Assembly: GCA_030867875.1 (NCBI GenBank)
Contig: JAOWCC010000019.1
Span: forward strand, 83,480,861-83,544,860
Direction of reading: 5' to 3'
DNA: 64,000 nt
Source: Actinernus sp. WN-2022
Taxonomy: Eukaryota; Cnidaria; Anthozoa; Actiniaria; Actinernidae
In this document: in pieces, positions 51,753 through 63,217 of the stretch
Layout of the letters: each line of letters opens with the position of its first letter
Position numbering within the stretch: position 1 is the first letter of the stretch
Translations under genes and position numbers: made by a program
The notes under the pieces: generated by a model
Databases searched by the model: none
Told to the model about the DNA's origin: nothing
The model's input: the letters and a program-made list of their open reading frames with translations, nothing else

Positions 51753-54700
51753 AAGCAAGTCACGAATAAAGTCGTCCATATCTTCATCCTCTGTAATGAC
51801 GTTTTTACGATTGTAGGATAGTGTATCGATTGCGTTCGATATTATATTGCTAATGAAATCGGCTACTTCTTCATTATCTGGAAAAAAGTCTCCATGACCG
51901 TAGGCTATTGTATCTATTCCGTTTGCCAAAATACATCTCTTACTATCGAATGGTGATAGAGATACTTTGTTCATAATTATGTATACCATACATCTTATGA
52001 CCTTCACTTCGAAGCATATTCATTCCATGTTTGAATACTTTCTTATCCATCAAGCACTCTTTATATTGTTCATGACGAATACGATGTTTCACTACTGCCT
52101 TCTTGGTACCTTTAGCTTTACGAATCTCATCGCCATCTACTCTCAATATAGAATAGAGCTTAGATCGTAGTCCAACATATTCGACTATAGGAATACCTCC
52201 ACATTCATCTTTCATTTTACCAAGTACTTTCTTGTTGTTGATACTATACAGCGGATGGTCTTTGTTGTAGTTACTAGTATCGTATAGATGTTTATGAATT
52301 GCCATATCTGCATAGATATCTTCAGTTTTAAAGTGTAGTAATAGACTGTCGGTATCGGTATAAAGTAGATTACATCGTTGCCCATATTGCTTCTTGATCT
52401 CGTTGTAGTAGAAGTCATACATCAGATGCTTTGATAGATCTAGAATTGACATTCCAACATATATGGGGCGGTTCAGCAATAGCTTACTTTTGTAGTTATG
52501 TACCGCGGCAAGATCATCATCAAAAATTGTGGATCGAGCATAACTAGGTTTATTCAATAGACGTTGTAGTTTGTTTCCTTCTGATGCACGCACTAATTGG
52601 ATATCTACACGCTTACGTAGATTCTCCATCGTTTTTCCAAATACGCTATTGTTCATCAATTTGTATAGATCCTGCTTGAAGGTGCTCTTCGCTTGTTTTC
52701 GTAACTCAGTATTCATTTGTATATATGGTTCCATCCATGGTGATTGGTCAAACCGTAGTGCCTTATGGATCTTTATCAAACACATACCAAGAGATAGATA
52801 CAATTGTAGGTTACGGTAGTGGAGCACATATCGTTCTTTGTTATATAGATTAGGTACAAGTTTTTCTACTTTCAAAGATCCATTACCTTTATATAGTTCC
52901 TCAAATAGATCGGTCTGATACTCTGAGAACAAATCTTTATTCACCTGAATTCTCTCGGGAGCTAGTGGATAGTCGTTGTGCGTATCGTGAAGTTCTCGAG
53001 GATATTCGAGATCAACTTCAAGGATATAACCCTAATCTGAATCTATTGCGTGATTGGCTATTTGTTCTTCTGTTGGTGTATACCACTCAAATCCTCCTGT
53101 TGGTAAATATTGGCTCATGGCCCATCCATATAAGTTATTCGCGTCTAGATATAATATGTGGCTATTTGGTTTTTCTGGATCGAAATCCTGTACGTTTTTA
53201 TTATTCGCTTTGGCATAACGTTGTGATACCATGGATATACCACCACGTAAACCTCTCTCGATGAATAGATACATGTCATAGTCAGTTAATAGTTCGAGTT
53301 TCACTCCAGTTATCTTTAATAAAGCGTCCCATGAAAGTCCTGGACTCGTATAATAATGTGCAGGATCTAATCCATAGTTTTGCATACATGTTGTACGAAA
53401 GTCCTCGAACACATCTGCTAGAAGAAGTACATCGGTTTGTAGATAAAGATCGTGATAATCACCTAATGTCTTACAATCAAATACATTCCAAACTCTTATT
53501 GCATGTTCGTAATCTTCATCGGATATGTCCTCTAGAGTTAGTTTACTATAGAACGCATCTTTAGGTGGTAGAGAAGTCTCTGCAAATCTATCCCACGCAT
53601 CCATGTACTCATATGGATATACTCCTTTACGAGTTAATAGATTGGCTTTCTCTTGATTAGATGTATATTTTACAATTTGTTGAAATGTGTCTGATTCTGA
53701 ACTCGATACCAATGTACTAAGAGATGATGGTAGAAATTGAAAGCTATCAATGAATCGTAGGTTACCAAGTGAGAATGAAATATATTTCTCCATATTGTTT
53801 GGAATACAAGATATCTTACCTAATGTTATGGATATGGATTGCATTATTAGGTGAGCATCATATCCACGAAGATTATGGAATACGACTGGGATGGTAGGAA
53901 AAGCACGTAATTTTAGATTACAGGTATTGTGTGCGGCACCTCTAAACTCGCCTGTGATGTGGCAATGATCACGTACTTTATCACCAACCAATGGCTTCTG
54001 ACAGATATGACAAATTGTTGCGCTATTATAAGCCTTATAGTTTTCCCATGACATGCATAGTGGTTTAGCTTTTTGGCTTTTATCTTCGCCTCTTCCTTTT
54101 GCATACATTGTAGAAAACGTTCGATAGTATCCCTACCTCTATATAGTACTGGTGGTTCACTATAACCATCAGAACGTACAACTATATAGCAAAATCCACA
54201 TGGAATATGTTCTTCCGTTTTAAGCGTGTTGCTCTTCTTTGAGTCTTGAGCAAGTCCTTCGATCTTAGTGGTTAATGCCTCGAAATCTGCATAGATAATA
54301 TAGGTTACTTTGAGCTGCTTGTGTATATTCTGGAATGAGACTTCGTTGTTCTTATTGGTAGGCATTTCAATGCGTATGGCTTTGTCATTGATACAATTAC
54401 ACTCTGTAATATGCTTTTCAAGAAGAGCTTCATTGGAATATCCATGCAGACATCGTTCGCAGAAGTGTTTCCTATGTTCGTGCTTTGTCTGATCGAATAG
54501 GAGTTTGTTGAAGTCCTTTATCCAGCAATAGTGTTGTTTACCACTCTTTGGGTCTTCTATAAGTAGTAGATGGATGTACTTCGAAAAAGTCTTCTTTGAG
54601 ATATGATATATGATTAAGCACTTTTCCTTTGGATCCCATCCATATACATTAATAGAAATGTTGTTTTGCTTCTCTAGAAGTGGTATTTGTGAGATTGGTG

Positions 54701-55313
54701 TTGGTGAGTCCACCCCGTTGGATTTCACCATATCTATTCGATACTTTGATGTCCTTTGAGGATGCTTATTAACTGGAAACATTGCTGCACATATCGACCA
54801 AAGTGCACAGCGATCGTCTTTGTTGTTTACATTGATCACAGCTTTCTTATTCGCTATTTCTTCAGGTAGTGGTAAATACGAACCTCCACGTAGTGGTTGG
54901 TATCTAGCGATGTTTAACCATAGAATATTGACTCTATCTATGACCCAATTTGATCCGCGACTGATCCACTTCTCAATTTGGTTGTATATCTGAGCATGTG
55001 CTTCTACTATTACCTCACGGATACCAGCATCATCGATCAAAACAGATTGTTTGCTATAAAATGTAGCTGTCTCGTATACGTAACCATCAGGTTTATCAAG
55101 TACGAAAGTTATGTTTAAAGCTAATTGGGCCTTAAAGGTGTTGTGGTTTCGTAGTTCTTCCTTAAACTTTTCGGTAGTTTGTTTACGTACACCGGCAAGG
55201 AAAACGGCTGGATCCGCTCCCATAGGATTATCATCAGGAATATCCATCTTCCATCCGCGTAAATAGTTCTTTAAAGGACGTACTCGAACAAATGTTGGTG
55301 TATGCTCAGCCAT
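51744..55313 (-). pseudogene. Protein-primed DNA polymerase B (pPolB), broken by two frameshifts and a stop
   Basis: Reads leftward from ATG 55313 (MAEHTPTFVRVRP). N-terminal domain; a C2HC finger (FCERCLHGYSNEALLEKHIT, then EC); exonuclease box YADFEA; a frameshift near 54080-54110; an HNH/endonuclease VII-like Cys/His cluster (CHICQKPL ... RDHCH ... AAHNTCN); Exo II (FHNLRGYDAHL); palm motif A (LYLDANNLYG); an in-frame TAG at 53032-53034; motif B (KLMNNSVFGKTMEN); motif C (YTDTDSLL); a second frameshift near 51960-52000; and a C-terminal SLSPFDSKR block. The gene is otherwise collinear and complete (about 1,180 codons). Polinton PolBs start from a terminal protein. This copy should not make full-length enzyme. 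Confidence 0.92.
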
Positions 55314-55340
55314 GGTATGATGTAATAAACTTGTAGCCAC

Positions 55341-55666
55341 ACTCCTCTAATAGGACGGTGAAATGTAATACCTTGATCTAATATGGTATAGAAGTATGGT
55401 GAATGGACTATAGTAGTAAATAATGATTACGATAATATATGTTATAATACCTAATAGCAACACTCCTCTAATAGGGTGTTAGAATACAATAAATTCACTA
55501 TAAACCAAGTGTTCGAACAAATGTTAATATATGCTTAGCCCTGATATAATACCTATAACTACAATCCTTTAATGTAATGCATAAATACGATAAATGAACT
55601 ATAGTAGTAAATAATACCTTATAAACACGTTTCTCTAATATGACGTTGAAATGTAAAAATATGATT
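55341..55666. repeat. Right subterminal region with degenerate direct repeats
   Basis: acactcctctaatagg occurs twice (about 55339 and 55460) and aactatagtagtaaata-like blocks occur three times, one overlapping the TIR. Non-coding; possibly the PolB promoter plus binding sites of replication or integration proteins (inference). Confidence 0.55.
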
Positions 55667-55924
55667 AAAAAATAGTACAACAAAACTGCTCCAATCCGGA
55701 AAAAAGCGGTAGAAACCGATTACTTAATATAATTTATAAATACAATAAATAAACTATAGTAGTATCGTAACTGGCGTGTTTTGGCCCACGTTGTATTTTT
55801 TCGTTGTTTTTTCATCTAATGGACCCCGAACGAAGTGAGGGCTGAACGAAGTGAGGATGTCCATTAGATGAAAAAACAAAACAAAAATACAACGTGGGCC
55901 AGAACCGCCAATTACTATACTACT
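55667..55924 (-). repeat. Right TIR of the Polinton
   Basis: Inverted copy of 39203-39461 with only a few differences, including the internal fold-back (arms about 55860-55924 and 55757-55823) and the duplicated gaacgaagtgagg loop repeat. Confidence 0.95.
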
Positions 55925-55929
55925 ACTGG
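55925..55929 (+). repeat. Target-site duplication, right (actgg)
   Basis: Copy of 39198-39202. Removing the element and one copy reconnects the gypsy gag tail to the protease region. Confidence 0.82.
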
Positions 55930-56360
55930 GTTAGTATGTTTCTCTGATTTTCTTGGCTTGGAAAGCATGTTGTACTGCTTGCTCGAAATACTCATCATCG
56001 GAGCTGGTAGAGTAATCCTCGGTTCTCTTCTTACATGTAACTGATCTATCTCTCTGTTTTCTCTGGCTTCTTGGTTTCTCATTTTTCTTGTTTTCTTCTG
56101 TTCTGCACACAAGAAAAATGATTCCACTTGTTGCACTTTCTACATCTTTTCCCAAAGGCTGGGCAGTGATATCCTTTCTTGTGGGCATATCCACAGAATT
56201 CACATTCTTGTTTGGCCCCCCATTCGTTTCTGGTCTGGCCTCCGAGGTATTTGGCTTTTTGTGCTCGGAATATTCATTGTCATGCAGCTTATTTAAGCTG
56301 TTTACATCTTCCTCTGTGATTTTCACAACTGACCTGCTGCCATCTTTGTAGTTCAACTGA
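55925..56360 (-). pseudogene. Ty3/gypsy gag zinc knuckles and linker
   Basis: One minus-strand frame at about 56105-56225 reads CEFCGYAHKKGYHCPAFGK followed by CRKCNKWNHFSCV, two CCHC-like zinc knuckles of a gypsy gag. A charged linker (KKRTEDYSTSSDDEYFEQAV) then leads to the Polinton boundary. Frames change at least once and a TAA lies a few codons before the insertion point. Upstream gag sequence was not found beyond about 56360. It continues across the Polinton into the protease at 38955-39202. Confidence 0.78.
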
Positions 56361-56689
56361 AGGCGGCAAACATGACGTCATCGCTATTTTCACTAGTGAC
56401 GATATGGAAAATACGCTACTCAGTACCCGGATGTGGTTTCGTATGAGTTCTATGAGTGGTTCATTTCTCAGTAAAACACTATATCGTCCATATAATAAAT
56501 TTCTTTTTCAAATCGTTTTTTTTTTTCTATAATCAGCATTTTCACATAACACGATCTTCGTAAAATTCAACTTGAAAAAACCTAAAAGCGACTGTAAAAG
56601 TAAAAACGGAATCGAGTGACGCAATTGTCACATAGGACGTTTTCATGCTCATCAGCCCTTCAATTGTATTGATAGTCTGAATTGTCTTA
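56361..56689. other. Unassigned spacer between gag fragment and LINE C
   Basis: No coding blocks recognised; a poly-T run sits at 56518-56526. Confidence 0.4.
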
Positions 56690-58395
56690 CTAGCTATGTA
56701 TTTAGGTCTTTGCATTCCTTATTAAATATGGCAGTCCAGTCAATTGCACAAATACCCTGAAGGTATAATTCTTGATTAAATTGATTATAATTTCTAAAAC
56801 ATATTTTGTCTTTTTGATGATTTATTGATACACGACCAATGTAGAAAGTTTGTAAGTGGTCTGAAATTTCGATCATAGCAATCCCAGAAATTAGTTGGGT
56901 TGAGGTATTTATATATGGTCTATCAAAGTTGCGGTATGACTAGTGATGAGTATTGTGGGCTTAGTTATCATTGGCAAGAGGTTATTAGAACATAGCATAT
57001 CTAGATAATATTCCGTTTGTGAATGAGTATTATATTATTTTAGAAAATCAATATTCATATCCCCCAAAATAAATACTTGGAATTTATTTTGGTTAAGTTG
57101 ATTGATTAGTTCTCCAAATTGTACCGTAAATTCTTCTATGATTGCTGATGGGTATCTATATATACATCCAACCATTATGTGTGCTTTTCCATTACAAGGG
57201 TCAGTTTCAGCCCGGCAAGATCCACTAGCTGCATAGGTAGTGATTTTAAGTTATTACTAATATAAATACCTGCACCCCCTGCCAGGGTTGGTGAATCAGT
57301 GTGATAAAAAATATAAGTTGGAACGTCTACAATAGAGACGTATAGTAATCAGGCATTGGGGTATAGTAAGCATTAGATCGAGATCGGTTTCATCGAATTT
57401 GTCCGGATTAGGTATCACGTTAAACAGGTTAAACTCTCGGTCGTTCAAGTCTTGGAAAGGTAGTACGCTAAATAAATCACTAACACTTACCTGACATACT
57501 GGTGGTTGTTTACTCCTAGCATGTCAGTGATTCTGAAACTGATCCAGGTAATTGGTAGCCTGCTATGCAGACGTATTTTTTCACTCACAAATTCGAAGAA
57601 AAAAGTAACGTCTGCTTACCCGACCGCTTAATTAGTTTCCAATATGCAAGCACGACGTCACGACGTTTTCTGCCCAATCAAAGCCATTGTCAGAATTTTA
57701 GTGAATTGGCGCGTTAGTGAACACTCTCCTATGATTGGTCAATGGCAAATGTATTGTCTGAATTCTTTTAAATGCAACATTACGTCACTTTCCAGGATAT
57801 GGAAGGTACAATCTGATTGGTTCATAACACAATGAGGTGTGCATATTGGAAACTAATTAAGCGCTCGGGTAAGCAGACGTTACTTTTTTCTTCGAATTTA
57901 TGAGTGAAAAAATACGTCTGCATAGCAGGCTAGGTAATTGGTGAATCTCTCGTGGGTAGTAAATTCTTTAATAACAGAAGTGTCAGTGATCTTTCCATTA
58001 TATTTGAATTTGGTCTCCTGTTTAAACCTATTTCTGTAGCTGGTTAGTGATCGATCGTTAACATGGATCTTGTTATCGCTAAAGATACTTGAGCCCATTT
58101 CCTTAATTCTGGACTGATGACAGTTGGCTTTCCCGCTAGGTTTTTTTCTTTTTATAAAACCCCTCTCGCTTGTCTCTGTCAGTAAATTTGACTATATAGT
58201 CTGTTCTTGACTTTCCTGGTATCCGGCATCCTATGGGCTGTAGATTGGCGTGTACATGTAGCTGCTTCTTTTTTAACCGACTGGAGAGTCTCGATGACCT
58301 TATCATACTTATCGGAGAGGGATTGTTGTGAGTATCAGCACCACTTCTTGCGTAATTTATTGGCGTATACTCGGTAAAAGTGGTCTTCCACATCT
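56690..58395 (-). mobile_element. 5' half of a non-LTR retrotransposon (LINE C): ORF1 and endonuclease
   Basis: Minus strand. ORF1-like segments at 58136-58393 (RIPGKSRTDYIVKFTDRDKR) and 57945-58098 (KIHVNDRSLTSYRNRFKQET) match the C-terminal part of L2/CR1-type ORF1 proteins. The apurinic-type endonuclease follows at about 57480-56850, with ILGDMNIDFL (about 57035-57065) and EISDHLQTFYIG (about 56835-56870), then a linker. RT sequence is absent to the left of 56690. Multiple frame breaks. The linker FNQELYLQGICAIDW resembles that of LINE B, so the two are relatives. Confidence 0.7.
57557..57931. mobile_element. 375-bp MITE with ~90-bp TIRs and 11-bp target duplication
   Basis: TIRs begin agcctgctatgcagacgtat and remain paired for about 90 bp (through ttagtttccaatatgca). 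aggtaattggt flanks both sides (57546-57556 and 57932-57942). Long TIRs with a 9-11 bp duplication point to the Mutator-like group. It is inserted between ORF1 and endonuclease of LINE C. Confidence 0.85.
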
Positions 58396-59978
58396 ATCTA
58401 AACTCATTGGGCATTCAAAGTAGTAAAATTCGACTCAGTTGTCACCGCTCAAGAAGGCATGTCAGACCGCTAACATTCAGTCATGCATTCCATTCTGCTA
58501 AAGCTAACATCTATATGTAGTGAGTGAGTGAGTTACTAGACTCCACGTCAGTTTCATTTGCAACACCAACAAAACCTAGATCGGATCGGATCACGGATCG
58601 GATCACATATATTAATGATTTTCCCGCTAAAAATATGAAACAGCCGTTTTGTAGTTCGGTATTTTCCTCGAGCGTTACCTATCCTTCAAGGTCAAAATTT
58701 AAAGTCAGGATTTCGAGACAGGGTTTAACTTTCGTGGAGATTTATATCCTATCACCCATATCACCGACCGACAAAAGTAGGGGCCGGTTCGTGAAACTAA
58801 ACGAAACCATAAATCAAAGTGTGATAGGGACATGGCGAAACGGATCTACACCAGACTTTCGCGCATAAATTTGAAGCTTCAACGATAGTTCGACAGGATT
58901 TTTTACAATGTAAGAACTCCAGTTTAACTTTTTAAGCTTTGCTAATGTTTATTTTTCCCTCCAGAACTGATGGGAATGGACAATCCAGGAGTGTTAACAA
59001 TGTAACTGGTCTAGACAGTTTGCAATTGAAGTGCGTGGACGATGCTAAACTCGAATTGTATTCAAACGAGTACTCGAGTTTAGCATCCTGACTTCCCACC
59101 TAGGACACGGTCAAACAAAAAGGGAACCAGTTCAGGGAATACAATATTGTGTATTATCCATGATTTTCTTTTCTTTGTTGAAAAATTAAACTGTTTGGGG
59201 CCCTTAATAGCCTTCTATATTTTTTAGGTCGCATTTTATAAGCTGGGACTAAGCTTTCCAGTTTATAGAACTGAACTAACTGACTCACACCACGAAAGGT
59301 TTCGCTTGAAATTCGGGCAGGACTGTCAAAGAGAAAACTATAAAGATAAACATGATTCAATATCATAACTACATATATAAAGATAAACATTTGTATTTTA
59401 GGCTTAGCAAAAAGTCCGGTACGGTACGGTACGACCGGACCCGTGATTCCATCCGATCCGTGATCCAATCCGGTCCGGTCCGGTCCGATACGACCCGACC
59501 CGTGATTCTATCCGATCCGTGATCCAATCCGGTCCGATCCTGGAATTTTTTTTGGGGGCCCCAGTTCAGACCAAGGCGCAACTTTACCATGAGGCATTGC
59601 GCGACCAATCCAAGATGGCGTACAAAGATGGCGGACTTGGGGAAAGAGAATTGTTCTAGGGGTGGTGCTAGTAAAATTTTGATGTGATGACATAATTCAA
59701 GAGAGCACGTGATATTGCCGTAACAAAGGGACGAGTGGGTCAGTAAGAAATAATACACAATGGTGGAGGATGATAGCTTACGGCAGATTACGAATTCGGC
59801 ACCAACTTTCGTACTTATCGTGGGATTTTTAGTATTCTTACTAACCTGAACAGTGCAATTCAGTGCTTGATTGGTCTCTGGCTCGGAGACATTTTTGCCT
59901 ACTCCGGTTTGCGGACATCAACCGAAAAGCTGCAAGTTAAAAGGTGAGAATTTTAAGTTTGCTGATTAATATTTAAAG
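58396..59978. other. Repeat-rich spacer
   Basis: Contains a (gtga)n run (58519-58532), ggatcggatca-type low-complexity at 58575-58607, and a related ~66-bp tandem pair at 59411-59545 (ccgatccgtgatccaatccg). An inverted cgagtactcgagtttagca pair lies near 59045-59090. No gene supported. Confidence 0.45.
59411..59545. repeat. Two ~66-bp tandem units rich in cggtccggtcc
   Basis: acccgtgattccatccgatc and acccgtgattctatccgatc mark two units, each ending in ccaatccggtccg. Related inverted ggatcggatcac sequence lies at 58578-58605. Confidence 0.75.
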
Positions 59979-62900
59979 GGATACCCGAGTGAAAATGTAT
60001 TAAAATTTGTTAAAACTTTTTCAGAGTTGAGGACGAGCCCCTCAAAGCTGGACCCGCGAAGACCTGGGCGCCGCCAACTTGTTTACATTAATTCCTGTGA
60101 CGTTTTTACGTCACTTCGTCCCACTGGGGTCTTGCGGTTAACTTGTAGCAACTTGTTTTCTTTGTATAATATTCACACGCTCGGAATTAGAGTAGATTTT
60201 CATCGATATGGCAGAGAAATTTCGTACTAGAACAAAAATATGATGAAGATGATATTGTGAGAGAAGTTCAGAAGACTGGGAGGACGAAGAAAAGCCTGTG
60301 GAAGGCGAGAATATCAGACGAACAACAAAAGGCAACTACCGAGCTAGTGCTATAAAGATTCGCTGTGGGGCCATCCTGTACCGCTCTAAACGAGCCACAG
60401 CATTGGCTTTCCCAACAATACATAACACCCTAACCTTTAGAACGTGCAGTACGAAAACAATAGAGCTACAGTATAATGGTGCAATCAGAATACAGGTCTC
60501 GAGCGGTACAGGATTACTGTCGTTGTGTGTGTGTTTGTATGGAACTTGTCAGCCTTAAACACAAGACTAAAGGTAGATTATGACAATATTGGTACCCGGG
60601 TATTGATATCAGCATAGCACTTGTTTAATTTGACCCAGAAAGATAATCAGGGTGTAGCAAGCCACTTAATTTTAATTTCGTTTACCTAACTGATGTGTTG
60701 TGAACAGCGCGCGCGCGCCAAGTTCCACCACAAATATGCCGGGCTTGATCGCACCAATGCTTTAACACAATTAACGGAATGGAAGTATTTTTGCAATAAA
60801 ATTGCTCCGAGTGTCTCGTTCTTGTGTCATTGCATATATTCTGCTATGTTGGGCTAGTTATGATCGGTTTTTACAGGAAGGTTTTAACTTTTCAGGTATT
60901 TCGTTTCAGTTGCACAAAGCTATGCAGTCAGTACAGATCGAGCCGGTAACTCGCAAATTATATAGCTCCAATAATACATATAAGTTTCGAAAGCAATGCC
61001 AATATCAATATTGTCATAATCTACCTTAGTTTTAATTACGTTCCGGCCCGGAACGAAGTTGTCAGAGCGGTGAAATATCGATTTTTAAATCGACTTCCAT
61101 CGGTGTTCTTTTTTAACTCATCCTTGCCTCCTTTGGTCATTTATTGAAATGTAAGATGTGCTTAAATAAGTTTTAGTTATTTGTTTATTCAAAATTAGTC
61201 GTTGCGGACTGCAACACAACTAAAACAAAAAAGCATAAGTGATGCTTACCGGCGGGGAAAACGGCCACTGAGCTAGTACTCTGAATACAGCAGCCGAAAA
61301 ACGCAAGAAATTGGACGCTTTTTGGCATTCCAACCAGAAGCGAAGAGGGTTTAGATGTCCAGTAGAGTTCACGAAACACATGGCAACTTTTCAAGTCATA
61401 TTATAAATGATATGCAGCGATACGAAGAAATATATATCTACGGCTTATAAACGAGGCTGAAATGATATGAACCGACCGGAGTGCAAAGACTGTACGAAAA
61501 GTTAGATATAACCTTTCTTTGCTAGCAAAACAACCACATGAACTCAAGCACGATAGCCTTGCGAGCAATCGACATACATATGAAGCTATAGAAGTTATTA
61601 TCGACTACATGAGAGTCAAACATCGAACTGCTATGAAACCACTCGTCAGTTTACGCGCTTTCGTAACAAGCGAATATTTCTACTTTCGACAAACGGTCGT
61701 TAAACTGTACGAAATCTCCAAGAATAAATCCCTAATGTCCAAACTAACGGGGAAAACTGAAAGAGGAAATCCTTGTGACCAATCAACATACATATGAAGC
61801 TCCAGAAGTAATTATTGAATACATAATAACCCATAGAGCAAACTGATAAAAATGAACGCGCTATTAGTTTCACGAACATTTGTGACTACTGAACTCGCGC
61901 TACAGCATAGCTTGAAATACTGTACGAAAACGCAATCCCGTTTAAAAAAATTCTGATGCTAAAAGGACCATAGCATCTTGAACAAGATATCCTTCTGACC
62001 AATCGACATAAATATTAAGCTGTGAAAGTAAGTTTCCAGTCCATAACAGCCGATAGTGCAAACTAGTAAACAGCCACAAGCACATGCACTAGTAACCTTA
62101 CGTACTTCCGCGAGCACTGAACTTTCTAGCGTCAAATGCATGTGTTACGTTTACAAACTTTAATACATGGAATCTTCCATATAATGTTCTATTGTTTTTA
62201 CAGCAGAGAACTGTATTATTAATCATGTAGAAATAAAAAAAATGGTGCCATTTGGAGAATTATTTCATGTCAAAAGTGCATAACGAAGAAATATATATCT
62301 ACGGACGCGGGAAGTATGCGACTTGGCTTTGACTATTTACGACTGGAAACACGGAAAAATACAAACAAGTAATGAAGTATAGGTACCATTCTTTACTGCT
62401 GTTTATTTTGGATGTAGGAAGAGTAAAATCCTTGTAAATCTCGCAACGTACTGAGCAAAACTACAATCAGTAAAATCACGGTTGTCACCCGATACAGGGT
62501 GGCGTTTCCGGTAATTTATTTTGATTGATTCTCATTGGATGTTACACAATACAGCTGTCAATTCGATGTCTGGAGACTGTGACATGCGCAGTACCGTGAC
62601 ACTGCGCCTTTAAGGCTTACAAGTTCCATACGAAAACACACACAGCGAATCTCTACATCATAGCACAACACCAGTTTTGCACTAGCTCGGTAGTCGCCTT
62701 TTGTTGTTCGTCTGATATTCTCACCTTCCGCATGCTTTTCTTCGTCCTCCCAGTCTTCTGAACTTCTCTCACACTATCGTCTTCATCATATTTTTGTTCT
62801 AGTACGAAATTGCTCTGCCATATCGATGAAAATCTACTCTAATTCCGAGCGTGTGAAAATTATAAAAAGAAAACAAGAGACTGTACCAGCCTTTACTCGG
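59979..62900. mobile_element. Second member of the long-TIR TTAA transposon family, right end eroded
   Basis: The left terminus (ttaaagggatacccgagtga, about 59975-59994) matches the ends of 21690-24518. About 190 bp at 60166-60360 are repeated inverted at about 62680-62878, including cacacgctcggaattagagt and agaagactgggaggacgaag. The outermost right part is not recognisable beyond an actcggga remnant at about 62895. No transposase was seen inside. Confidence 0.6.
61490..62140. repeat. Three degenerate ~210-bp tandem units
   Basis: Blocks of the type gaccaatc(g/a)acatacatat, gaagct followed about 35 bp later by a gcaaact(g/a) motif occur at about 61565, 61777 and 61998. cgaagaaatatatatctacgg also occurs twice outside the array (61424 and 62285). 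Confidence 0.55.
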
Positions 62901-63217
62901 GAATTTCAACAAGGAATAGTTGGTACAACTTTGCAGGTTCGATACAAAAAGTATTTTACACTTGCAATTTTTTAGCCTTTGATAGAATAATAAATTATTT
63001 TAGATTCTTTTTACAAGAGTTAGGTAAATAAATTATTTTGAAAAGGTATTGTGATTCTTTGTCTCCAGAGAAGCCATATAATAAGAATATTATATTACTC
63101 ATGTAAAGAGTGCCTGTGATGAGAACTGCCATTGAAAGCGGAAAGCAAATTGCAGCCATGTTTGTAACATTAACAGTGGCTACATGTGTTTGAGACAATA
63201 TACATGTGGCAACACAA

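Larger units (their letters stand above)
39203..55924. mobile_element. Complete Polinton/Maverick element, 16.7 kb
   Basis: About 258-bp TIRs beginning AG-TAG, a short target duplication, and the core Polinton gene set define the element: retroviral-type integrase, protein-primed PolB, packaging ATPase, double- and single-jelly-roll capsid proteins. Gene order from the left: Cys-rich protein (+), TFIIB-like (+), unknown (-), membrane/coiled-coil (-), minor capsid (-), unknown 547 aa (+), acidic membrane protein (-), major capsid (+), ATPase (+), five small genes (+), integrase (+), PolB (-). Gene spacing is tight and overlaps are common, as in dsDNA viruses. PolB and two minus-strand genes are frame-broken. 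No maturation protease was recognised. It is inserted within a Ty3/gypsy element. Confidence 0.96.

Noticed and set aside
53032..53034. Stop codon between PolB parts as evidence for an intron or two genes
   Set aside because: Coding similarity continues in the same frame on both sides without splice sites, so a nonsense substitution is simpler.
52965..53564. Plus-strand open frames opposite PolB
   Set aside because: Antisense shadows; the minus strand holds the polymerase motifs.
56694..58395. LINE C and LINE B as two halves of one LINE split by the Polinton
   Set aside because: LINE B lies inside the gypsy between protease and RT, whereas LINE C lies beyond the gag end; both contain endonuclease sequence, so they are separate copies.
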